11,320 nucleotides of DNA from RUG806 sp963624415 (GTDB lineage Bacteria > Bacillota > Clostridia > Oscillospirales > Acutalibacteraceae): positions 1-11,320 of the forward strand of contig CAVFPQ010000075.1 of the NCBI GenBank assembly GCA_963624415.1, given 5' to 3'. The translations under genes and the position numbers were made by a program. The notes beneath the pieces were generated by a model, which was not told the origin of the DNA, did not search any database, and saw only the letters and a program-made list of their open reading frames with translations. The first letter of the stretch is position 1; every line of letters starts with the position of its first letter. Positions 6,377 through 11,320 of the stretch are shown here, in pieces.

Positions 6377-7900
6377 TCATTGCCAATTGTCAATTGCTAA
6401 CTGTCCGAACGCATCCGCAATACATTCCGCAATTCTCGCCGTTGAAGCGGCATACGGAGTATATTTTTCCGCCGCACACTCCCCCGCTTTTCCGTGAAGA
6501 TAAGACGCGACAATCAGTGCATCGAATATCGGCACACCGGACGCGCAGAGCGAAGTTATCATCCCGGTCAGAAGATCTCCGCTGCCGCCTCTTGAAAGTG
6601 CGGTACTGCCCGATGTATTTACATACACCCGTCCGTTCGGGGCTGCTATAACGGTGTTCGCACCCTTCAGGAGGACGTATACACCGTATTTTTTCGCAAA
6701 CGCCATAGCGGCTTTTTCACGGGATTCGTTAACCCCGCCGGGTGTCATTCCCATAAGCCTGCCCATTTCGCCGGGATGAGGCGTAATCGCAACAGTCGCT
6801 TTTGTATTTTTAAGCATATCGGGATTTTTTGCGAGAATATTTATCCCGTCCGCGTCAATTATAAGAGTCTTGTCATAGTCTGACAGAACCGCACCGAGAA
6901 TTGCCTCTGTATTTTCGGTAACACCGAGTCCGCACCCGATTGCGGCGGCATCGCACCCCGATAAGATTTCGGCTATACGTTCGCCGTTCCCCGCGGCAAC
7001 AGTACCGTCAGAAGCGGTTTCAAGCGGTTCATTTACACACTCGGGGACAGCATTGCATATTGCGTCACGGCAGACATCCGGATAAACCATGCACACAAGT
7101 CCCGCTCCGCAGCTCACGGCACCCTTGGCGGCAAGCACTGCGGCACCGGGCATTTTGTAGCTTCCGGCAATAATCGCCGCTTTTCCGAATGTACCCTTGT
7201 TTGAGTTATACGGACGCTCGGGCAGACGTGCCTTTATTTCATTCTCGGTCAGCGTAAATATACCCGTATCGGATGAGATATTTATCCCTATCGGAATAAC
7301 CTGCGTTTTGCCGCACATATCGGCGAACGGCTTATAGACGTGCTCCCTCTTATAACAAAGCATCGACAGTGTGACATCCGCCTTAAACGCACCGTCCGCA
7401 ATGCCGTCAACAGACACACCGGACGGAAGATCAACTGCGATTTTTACAGCATTCGTATTTTTTGCGAGTTTGAACGCTTCTTTTACATCTTCGGGCAGCG
7501 CTCCCGAAAAACCGATACCGAAAACCGCATCTACAACAACATCGGAATTGAGAATAATTTCCGCACATTTCGATTTGTCTTCAGTAAACACAAGTACAGG
7601 CAGATCCTTCGACAGCTCGTTTTTGCGGCTCTCGGACAGGGTGTCGGAAGGCTTATCAAAAAGCTTTATTACCGTAACATTTTTACACGCGTTATAAAGG
7701 TGACGTGCTATAACAAAGCCGTCGCCGCCGTTTTTGCCCTTGCCGACCAGAATAACGATATTTCGGGCGTTTCGGCAGTTTTTCAGAATATATTCGGCAC
7801 AGCCGCGTCCCGCCTTCTCCATCATTTTAAGATAAGACAGTCCCGCACTGTCGGCTTTTGCCTCAACCGAGCGAATCTGTTCGGGCGTTAAAATAAGCAT
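6377..7900 (-). CDS. nnr: Bifunctional NAD(P)H-hydrate epimerase / ADP-dependent NAD(P)H-hydrate dehydratase
   Basis: This 507-residue enzyme repairs hydrated NADH and NADPH. The N-terminal YjeF_N domain (about 1-215) interconverts R and S epimers; it shows G-K-N-G-G-D-G (55-61), V-D-A-V-F-G-I-G (123-130) and V-D-L-P-S-G-V (156-162). The C-terminal ribokinase-like domain (about 225-500) dehydrates the S form using ADP; it shows K-G-T-F-G-K (235-240), P-H-P-G-E (374-378) and G-G-S-G-D (438-442), where D442 is the likely catalytic base. The length is normal for the fused form. The start is ATG 7900, because GGAGGTGA (7912-7905) lies just upstream; a longer in-frame reading to 7939 would run through the ribosome site and into the -10 region of the promoter. 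It has its own promoter and probably heads an operon with the ABC gene. The last seven residues derive from a repeat module. Confidence 0.93.
   Translation of the reverse strand: MLILTPEQIRSVEAKADSAGLSYLKMMEKAGRGCAEYILKNCRNARNIVILVGKGKNGGDGFVIARHLYNACKNVTVIKLFDKPSDTLSESRKNELSKDLPVLVFTEDKSKCAEIILNSDVVVDAVFGIGFSGALPEDVKEAFKLAKNTNAVKIAVDLPSGVSVDGIADGAFKADVTLSMLCYKREHVYKPFADMCGKTQVIPIGINISSDTGIFTLTENEIKARLPERPYNSNKGTFGKAAIIAGSYKMPGAAVLAAKGAVSCGAGLVCMVYPDVCRDAICNAVPECVNEPLETASDGTVAAGNGERIAEILSGCDAAAIGCGLGVTENTEAILGAVLSDYDKTLIIDADGINILAKNPDMLKNTKATVAITPHPGEMGRLMGMTPGGVNESREKAAMAFAKKYGVYVLLKGANTVIAAPNGRVYVNTSGSTALSRGGSGDLLTGMITSLCASGVPIFDALIVASYLHGKAGECAAEKYTPYAASTARIAECIADAFGQLAIDNWQ
6381..6400 (-). 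repeat. TTAGCAATTGACAATTGG module (M1) inside the 3' end of nnr
   Basis: On the minus strand the module encodes the last residues L-A-I-D-N-W-Q of Nnr, with the TGA stop just beyond at 6379-6377. It is followed by CCACTGACCACT-like short repeats (6359-6376) and then the M2 module, the same order seen after the ABC and peptidase genes. Confidence 0.65.
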
Positions 7901-7904
7901 GCAC

Positions 7905-7912
7905 TCACCTCC
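7905..7912 (-). promoter_or_regulatory. Ribosome binding site fixing the nnr start
   Basis: GGAGGTGA on the minus strand has 7 nt between GGAGG and ATG 7900. This excludes the 13-residue upstream extension. Confidence 0.85.
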
Positions 7913-7929
7913 GGTAAATATACCCTGTG

Positions 7930-7958
7930 ATTTTACCACAACCCCCGAAAATTTACAA
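7930..7958 (-). promoter_or_regulatory. SigA-type promoter of nnr
   Basis: TTGTAA (7958-7953) and TAAAAT (7935-7930) are separated by 17 bp. The expected start is near 7923, about 23 nt before the nnr ATG. Confidence 0.65.
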
Positions 7959-8029
7959 TAGTTTCACACAATTCACGGTAAAATTATATGATTTATAAGA
8001 AACATTTATAATTAAAGAGAAAAAAACAG

Positions 8030-8058
8030 TTGACTCTGCATTCACAATAGATTAAAAT
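8030..8058 (+). promoter_or_regulatory. SigA-type promoter of the M28 peptidase gene
   Basis: TTGACT (8030-8035) and TAAAAT (8053-8058) are separated by 17 bp. An A-rich tract (8018-8027) lies just upstream and may act as an UP element. GGAGGAG (8079-8085) follows, 9 nt before ATG 8095. Confidence 0.75.
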
Positions 8059-8094
8059 AACTTTAACATTTTTTATTTGGAGGAGTGACATCCG

Positions 8095-9309
8095 ATGGAT
8101 CTCAGTTCTATCATCGCCGCAAAAGACAAAGCGGCAAAATATATGGTGAAAGAAATCACTCATATATGCAAAACCTTTGAAAAGCGTGACCCCGGTTCAA
8201 AGGGCGAATATCAGGCAAGCGTGTACATGGCAGACGTTCTCAAAAAAGACTGCGGCTGTGAAAAGGTTGAAATCGAAGAATTCAAAGAGCATCCCGGCTC
8301 ATTCTTCGGCTGGATTTATTTTACAATCACATTCGTTCTCGCAGCACTTGTTCTCTATTTCCTGAACGTTGCATGGCTTAGCATTATCCTTGTTGTTCTG
8401 GGACTTGCTCTCGGCTTTTTGCAGTTCGGCCTTTACAAGAAGGTTGTTGATCCGCTTTTCCCCGAAAAGACAGGTCACAACGTAACAGCCATCAAAAAGT
8501 GCAAGGGCGAAACAAAGCGTCGTATCGTTTTCAACGGTCACATTGACGCCGCATGGGAATGGCCCGTTAACTATCTGCTCGGCGGTGTAGGCTTCGAAAG
8601 CCACGCTCTTATCTGCGGTGCAGGTGCTCTTTATGTTATCGCCATCTCAATCGTAAAGCTTATTAACCCCGACGTTACACCCGTTCTCGGTTATATCGCC
8701 TGTGCATTCATCCCCTTCTGGGTTGGTCTTTACTTCATGTGGAACAAGCACAGAATTGTTGACGGCGCAAACGACAACCTTTCCGGCTGCTACATGGGTA
8801 TCGCTATTCTTAAGGCACTTAAGGATGCCGGCATCGAAATGGAAAACACCGAAATAGGCGTTGTTCTTACAGGTTCCGAAGAAGCAGGTCTTCGCGGTGC
8901 TATGGCTTGGAGCGAAAAGCACAAGGGCGAATTTGACGATGTTCCCACATTCATCTATTCCTATGATACAATTCACGATCCCAAATATCTCATGACCAAC
9001 TACCGTGACCTTAACGCCACAGTTAAGTCCGATGTTGAAGTATCGGATCTGTTTATGGAGAGTGCCGAACAGCTCGGCATCCACTGCTTAAAGGGTATGG
9101 TTCCCCCGCTCGGCGGCGCTACGGACAACGCAGCCTTCGCACAGCAGGGCTTCCGCACAACAGGTATCACAGGCCTCAACCACAAGCTTGAGTCCTATTA
9201 TCACACTCGCCGCGACACCTACGACAACATGGACGAAAAGGGTCTTGCGGATTGCTACGCCGTCAGCGTAAAGGTTCTTGAGAACTTCGACAACGGCGCA
9301 AAGCAGTAA
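8095..9309 (+). CDS. M28-family zinc metallopeptidase with four membrane segments
   Basis: The 404-residue protein has the M28 metal ligands in order: H149 and D151 in N-G-H-I-D, bridging D227 in G-A-N-D-N, E262/E263 in G-S-E-E-A-G, D291 in S-Y-D-T, and H370 in Y-Y-H-T. It is therefore predicted to be an active aminopeptidase-type hydrolase. Two hydrophobic hairpins interrupt it (about 70-90 with 93-114, and 171-190 with 196-216). Positive residues lie at the ends next to the soluble parts, which by the positive-inside rule favours a cytoplasmic catalytic domain on the membrane; there is no signal peptide. All 16 asparagines use AAC and most phenylalanines TTC, unlike the mixed usage in the GH38 gene, suggesting high expression. 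It is monocistronic, with a strong promoter, strong ribosome site and terminator. The peptide substrate is unknown. Confidence 0.88.
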   Translation: MDLSSIIAAKDKAAKYMVKEITHICKTFEKRDPGSKGEYQASVYMADVLKKDCGCEKVEIEEFKEHPGSFFGWIYFTITFVLAALVLYFLNVAWLSIILVVLGLALGFLQFGLYKKVVDPLFPEKTGHNVTAIKKCKGETKRRIVFNGHIDAAWEWPVNYLLGGVGFESHALICGAGALYVIAISIVKLINPDVTPVLGYIACAFIPFWVGLYFMWNKHRIVDGANDNLSGCYMGIAILKALKDAGIEMENTEIGVVLTGSEEAGLRGAMAWSEKHKGEFDDVPTFIYSYDTIHDPKYLMTNYRDLNATVKSDVEVSDLFMESAEQLGIHCLKGMVPPLGGATDNAAFAQQGFRTTGITGLNHKLESYYHTRRDTYDNMDEKGLADCYAVSVKVLENFDNGAKQ

Positions 9310-9329
9310 TTTTACACAAAGAACTCAAA

Positions 9330-9366
9330 ACAGCGATTCACCGATTAAGTGAGTCGCTGTTTTTTT
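9330..9366 (+). terminator. Rho-independent terminator of the M28 peptidase gene
   Basis: ACAGCGA pairs with TCGCTGT, extended by TCAC/GTGA across a T.G wobble, with loop CGATTAA and a T7 tail. The central CACCGATTAAGTGAG (9339-9353) recurs exactly, inverted, in the terminator at 10841-10874. Confidence 0.9.
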
Positions 9367-9426
9367 GTTGTCGGATGTCAATTCCCGGTATTCGTTAAAC
9401 AGCAAAATACAAGATGCAGTTATTAA

Positions 9427-9681
9427 CGATTAAAAATTAACAATGTCGGAAGGCACGGTGTGTCTTGGATTGTATAGCTTTGCGAAATTTGAGCTTTTAA
9501 TGTATTGTCGTGCTTTGCCGTGCCGGCGATTTTCAATTAGCATTTTCAGAAAACACTGCGTTTCTTGGATTTATACAGCTTTGGAAAGGGCAGGTTTTTC
9601 AGGTATTGCCCGGGTATCTCCGTAAAATTCGGATTATGAGCTTCGCGGGAGGTGGGATTTTTTGCATTGCCGGGCTTTGCC
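9427..9681 (+). repeat. Degenerate M1/M2 modules leading into copy B
   Basis: A weak M1-like stretch (about 9427-9450, ending AACAATGTCGG) is followed by two M2 cores, CTTGGATTGTATAGCTTTG at 9464 and CTTGGATTTATACAGCTTTG at 9564, exactly 100 bp apart. A second word pair also repeats here: GCTTTGCCGTGCCGGCG near 9509 and GCTTTGCCGTACCGGCG near 9673. It looks like a decayed tandem duplication. Short open frames here are not convincing genes. Confidence 0.6.
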
Positions 9682-10019
9682 GTACCGGCGGGCTGAACCG
9701 CCCGTCGGGGCACCCGACTGCCCGTTCGGTTGGCTTTTCACAATAGGTCAACTTTTGTGCCGGACAGCCGGGTACCGCCGCCGGGCGGCTGCCCCTCCCT
9801 CGCTTTCATTTGTTAAGCCGCAGAGGCTGCGACTGAACAAATTCAGCTCGCTCGGGGCATTGCCGTCATACGCTGACGCTTCTGGCGGCGAAAGCGCCGC
9901 CTCGCTATCCGAGGCGGCGTGCCGCTCCTCGCGGGCTTACGCCGCTTCGTCGCGGCATGCCCTCACTGCGTTCGGGCGTGCGGCTCGCTTCGCTCGCCGC
10001 CTCCGCTCGCTTCGCTCGC
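9682..10019 (+). repeat. GC-rich composite repeat, copy B
   Basis: It begins GTACCGGCGGG (9682-9692) and ends GCTCGCTTCGCTCGC (10005-10019, also at 9983-9997), the reverse complements of copy A's two ends. The 117-bp block 9698-9814 matches 4144-4028 with 18 mismatches and no gaps. Mini-hairpins have TTC loops here, the complement of the GAA loops in copy A. It lacks the TGATAT array. The 136-codon frame over it looks spurious. Confidence 0.8.
9808..9842. repeat. Two-part hairpin of copy B
   Basis: Outer arms ATTTGTT (9808-9814) and AACAAAT (9836-9842) enclose inner stem CGCAG (9819-9823) and CTGCG (9827-9831) with an AGG loop. The inner stem differs from copy A (4002-4034) but is still paired. 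Confidence 0.75.
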
Positions 10020-10068
10020 GTCTTCAATCACCCACAATCCCCCTACCCCACTTCCATTTCTTCTCCAC

Positions 10069-10097
10069 TTGAAAAATCCCCCAAATTCCGTTATAAT
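10069..10097 (+). promoter_or_regulatory. SigA-type promoter of the histidine phosphatase gene
   Basis: TTGAAA (10069-10074) and a perfect TATAAT (10092-10097) are separated by 17 bp, giving a leader of about 33 nt. It lies about 50 bp past the end of copy B. Confidence 0.8.
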
Positions 10098-10136
10098 AAA
10101 CCGTGAAACCCTATCATACGAAAGGTTCTGTTTTTT

Positions 10137-10808
10137 ATGGAAGTTTACATTGTAAGGCACGGTGAGTCCACATCAAATGTCGGGTTGTCGAATGAGCTTG
10201 ACTGTCTTCTTTCCCCGACGGGCGAAAAACAGGCGGACTGCCTCGGCGCCTATCTTAAGGATACACATTTTGATAAAATATATTCGAGTCACCTGACCCG
10301 TGCCGTGCAGACAGCCGCGGCGGTGGCAAAGCATCAGCCGGGAAAACCCGAAATTACCGTTATACCGGATTTCTGCGAGACGGGAACACCTGCGGATTTT
10401 GAAGCAAATACCGAGCTTCACAAACCGATTTACCCGAACATAAGATATGTCGGCACAAAAATCAGCGACAGAACCGAAATCGATTCGGCACGACTTCAAA
10501 AAGCCCTCGACAAATATATAATCCTGCCGGCAATAACAAATACAACGGAAATTGAAATCAAGAACGGCAAAGAACGCAAGAAGAATCCCGAAAAAATTCT
10601 TATTGCGACACACGGCTGTGCCATTGCCATTTTATTGGGTGCGCTTGTCAATTTCAGATTTGATGTGAATATGAATGTGGTTCAGCACAACACATGCATG
10701 AATAAAGTGGAAATATTCCTTCAGGACGGCATTCCGCGCAAAAGATTTCTGAGATACAACGATATTTCTCACCTTCCCGATGAACTGCGGCTTGAAGGTC
10801 AGTTCTGA
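10137..10808 (+). CDS. Histidine phosphatase superfamily protein (phosphoglycerate mutase-like)
   Basis: The 223-residue cytoplasmic protein opens with the branch-1 motif R-H-G-E at residues 7-10, where H8 is the phosphorylated nucleophile. Other catalytic residues are R55 in L-T-R-A-V-Q-T-A, the probable acid E81 in C-E-T-G, and the second histidine H159 in A-T-H-G. The set is complete, so it should be an active phosphatase or mutase. The substrate is not readable; relatives include CobC-like, fructose-bisphosphatase-like and broad-specificity phosphatases. The insert at about 85-150 is not one I recognise as diagnostic. The ribosome site is weak (AAAGG at 10121-10125, 11 nt before ATG), in contrast to the strong promoter, so translation may be modest. 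It is monocistronic, ending at a shared terminator before the tRNA genes. Confidence 0.85.
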   Translation: MEVYIVRHGESTSNVGLSNELDCLLSPTGEKQADCLGAYLKDTHFDKIYSSHLTRAVQTAAAVAKHQPGKPEITVIPDFCETGTPADFEANTELHKPIYPNIRYVGTKISDRTEIDSARLQKALDKYIILPAITNTTEIEIKNGKERKKNPEKILIATHGCAIAILLGALVNFRFDVNMNVVQHNTCMNKVEIFLQDGIPRKRFLRYNDISHLPDELRLEGQF

Positions 10809-10830
10809 CCATTCTCTTTTGTTCCCACTT

Positions 10831-10874
10831 TAAAAAAATAACGGCGGCTCACTTAATCGGTGGGTCGTCGTTTT
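10831..10874. terminator. Bidirectional terminator after the phosphatase gene
   Basis: ACGGCGGCTCAC (10841-10852) pairs through several G.T wobbles with GTGGGTCGTCGT (10860-10871) around TTAATCG. A T4 run follows on the plus strand, and an A-rich run (10832-10838) gives a stronger U-tract on the minus strand. The central 15 bp are the exact reverse complement of the loop region of the terminator at 9330-9366. Confidence 0.75.
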
Positions 10875-10884
10875 ATAAATTCAC

Positions 10885-10914
10885 AAAAAAATAACAACCT
10901 TCTTTCGAAGATTG
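10885..10914 (-). terminator. Rho-independent terminator of tRNA-Gln
   Basis: On the minus strand CAATCTTC-GAAA-GAAGGTTG forms an 8-bp stem (one T.G) with a GAAA tetraloop, followed by TTATTTTTTT. It starts 10 bp after the tRNA CCA end. Confidence 0.85.
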
Positions 10915-10923
10915 CTATCTGAA

Positions 10924-10998
10924 TGGCAGAGGAATAGGGATTCGAACCCCAACAGGCAGAGTCAGAGTCTGCAGTGCTAACCGTTACACTATTCCTCT
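10924..10998 (-). tRNA. tRNA-Gln (anticodon CUG)
   Basis: The acceptor arms AGAGGAA and TTCCTCT pair fully, with G73 and encoded CCA (10926-10924). The D-arm has GTGTAACGGTTAGCAC. The anticodon stem GCAGA/TCTGC holds loop CTCTGAC, giving CUG (10965-10963), which reads CAG. The T-arm GGGGTTCGAATCCC is canonical. Confidence 0.95.
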
Positions 10999-11009
10999 AT
11001 GCCGATATG

Positions 11010-11025
11010 CGTTCCGCAAGGAACG
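11010..11025 (-). repeat. Hairpin in the tRNA-Gln precursor leader
   Basis: CGTTCC (11010-11015) and GGAACG (11020-11025) form a 6-bp stem with a 4-nt loop, between the promoter and the tRNA 5' end. The same CGTTCC/GGAACG pair is the first hairpin of the TGATAT array at 4202-4216. Confidence 0.65.
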
Positions 11026-11031
11026 GTTGAT

Positions 11032-11060
11032 ATTATATAATGGATTTAGCCTTTTGTCAA
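11032..11060 (-). promoter_or_regulatory. Consensus promoter of tRNA-Gln
   Basis: A perfect TTGACA (11060-11055) and perfect TATAAT (11037-11032) are separated by 17 bp, as expected for a strong stable-RNA promoter. Confidence 0.92.
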
Positions 11061-11100
11061 TAGTAATTTCTTAAATTTTGTGAAAAAACCGAAAAAACAG

Positions 11101-11129
11101 TTGCAATTTTTCATACCGCATATTATAAT
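11101..11129 (+). promoter_or_regulatory. Promoter of tRNA-Leu
   Basis: TTGCAA (11101-11106) and TATAAT (11124-11129) are separated by 17 bp. The start would be near 11136, leaving a very short leader before the tRNA at 11143. Confidence 0.85.
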
Positions 11130-11142
11130 AAACGAGCAACAG

Positions 11143-11229
11143 GCCGGTGTGTTGGAATTGGCAGACGAGGCGGACTCAAAATCCGTTGGGCTAACACCCG
11201 TGCGGGTTCGACCCCCGCCACCGGCACCA
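11143..11229 (+). tRNA. tRNA-Leu (anticodon CAA)
   Basis: Acceptor arms GCCGGTG and CACCGGC pair, with A73 and encoded CCA (11227-11229). The anticodon stem GCGGA/TCCGT holds loop CTCAAAA, giving CAA (11177-11179), which reads UUG. The long variable arm (TGGGCTAACACCCG) marks a class II leucine tRNA. The T-arm is GCGGGTTCGACCCCCGC. Confidence 0.95.
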
Positions 11230-11230
11230 G

Positions 11231-11258
11231 AAAAAAGCGTCCCACGGGACGCTTTTTT
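11231..11258 (+). terminator. Rho-independent terminator of tRNA-Leu
   Basis: GCGTCC-CACG-GGACGC is flanked by A6 and T6, so it is strong and symmetrical. The T-tract runs directly into the second TGATAT array. Confidence 0.92.
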
Positions 11259-11261
11259 CAA

Positions 11262-11320
11262 TGATATCCGTTCCTTTCAGGCGGATGATATATCTTCGAT
11301 ATGATATCGCACTTCGTGCG
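11262..11320. repeat. Start of a second TGATAT hairpin array, cut by the window end
   Basis: TGATAT words start at 11262, 11286 and 11302, with the same 24- and 16-bp spacing as at 4195, 4219 and 4235. The shared lead-in is TTTTTTCAATGATATCCG. The interval hairpins differ in sequence (for example CGCAC-TTC-GTGCG against CGCAC-CTT-GTGCG). The rest lies beyond the window. Confidence 0.8.

Noticed and set aside
7340..7891. 183-codon plus-strand frame opposite nnr
   Set aside because: It is antisense to a confidently identified gene, has no ribosome site, and looks like a shadow frame.
6377..7939. Longer Nnr start at 7939
   Set aside because: It would translate through the ribosome site and overlap the -10 box; ATG 7900 begins the recognisable Nnr N-terminus.
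9662..10072. 136-codon frame across copy B whose translation resembles a minus-strand frame of copy A (shared P-P-V-G-A-P-D-C-P and L-C-R-T-A-G-Y-R)
   Set aside because: The resemblance follows from ungapped DNA identity of the repeat. Blocks of perfect identity and paired hairpin changes fit a nucleic-acid element better than coding, and the downstream frames diverge.

Overview
The window looks like chromosome from a low-to-mid GC Gram-positive anaerobe, most likely a gut-type clostridium (Oscillospiraceae/Ruminococcaceae-like). The reasons are strong GGAGG ribosome sites, textbook TTGACA/TATAAT promoters with 17-bp spacers, tRNAs with encoded CCA, and gene content (GH38-type glycosidase, M28 membrane peptidase, MsbA-like ABC half-transporter, Nnr). 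The taxonomic placement is inference from style and content. No phage or transposase gene is visible.

Layout, left to right. (1) 1-754, minus strand: an MNT/HEPN nucleotidyltransferase-HEPN pair with a 4-nt overlap, of toxin-antitoxin type. The HEPN frame closes at 66, but the -1 frame continues to the window edge with convincing HEPN tail sequence, so the gene carries an apparent frameshift. (2) 770-937: two divergent promoters. (3) 938-3385, plus strand: a cytoplasmic GH38-like alpha-mannosidase. (4) 3386-4533: a long non-coding block with a nested hairpin, a 410-bp GC-rich repeat (copy A), a symmetrical array of TGATAT/ATATCA hairpins, and short modules running into the end of the ABC gene. 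(5) 4534-7900, minus strand: nnr (NAD(P)HX repair) followed by an ABC half-transporter, with repeat modules between them. (6) 7901-8094: divergent promoters. (7) 8095-9309, plus strand: a membrane M28 metallopeptidase with strong codon bias, followed by a terminator. (8) 9367-10022: GC-rich repeat copy B, the inverted counterpart of copy A. (9) 10137-10808, plus strand: a histidine phosphatase. (10) 10841-11320: terminators, divergently transcribed tRNA-Gln(CUG) and tRNA-Leu(CAA) each with its own promoter, then the start of a second TGATAT array.

The protein genes are mostly independent housekeeping or catabolic units; each block has its own promoter and I see no pathway linking them. The remarkable part is the intergenic DNA. 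A composite repeat family with a constant module order (TTAGCAAT module, CTTGGATTATATAGCTTTGC module, optional TGATAT array, GC-rich mini-hairpin block) sits downstream of three genes. Two full copies lie in inverted orientation around a 5.5-kb segment. Its hairpins change sequence between copies while keeping their pairing, and its first module supplies the last codons and stop of two proteins. This is the best candidate here for something undescribed, although it may already be known as a dispersed clostridial repeat.
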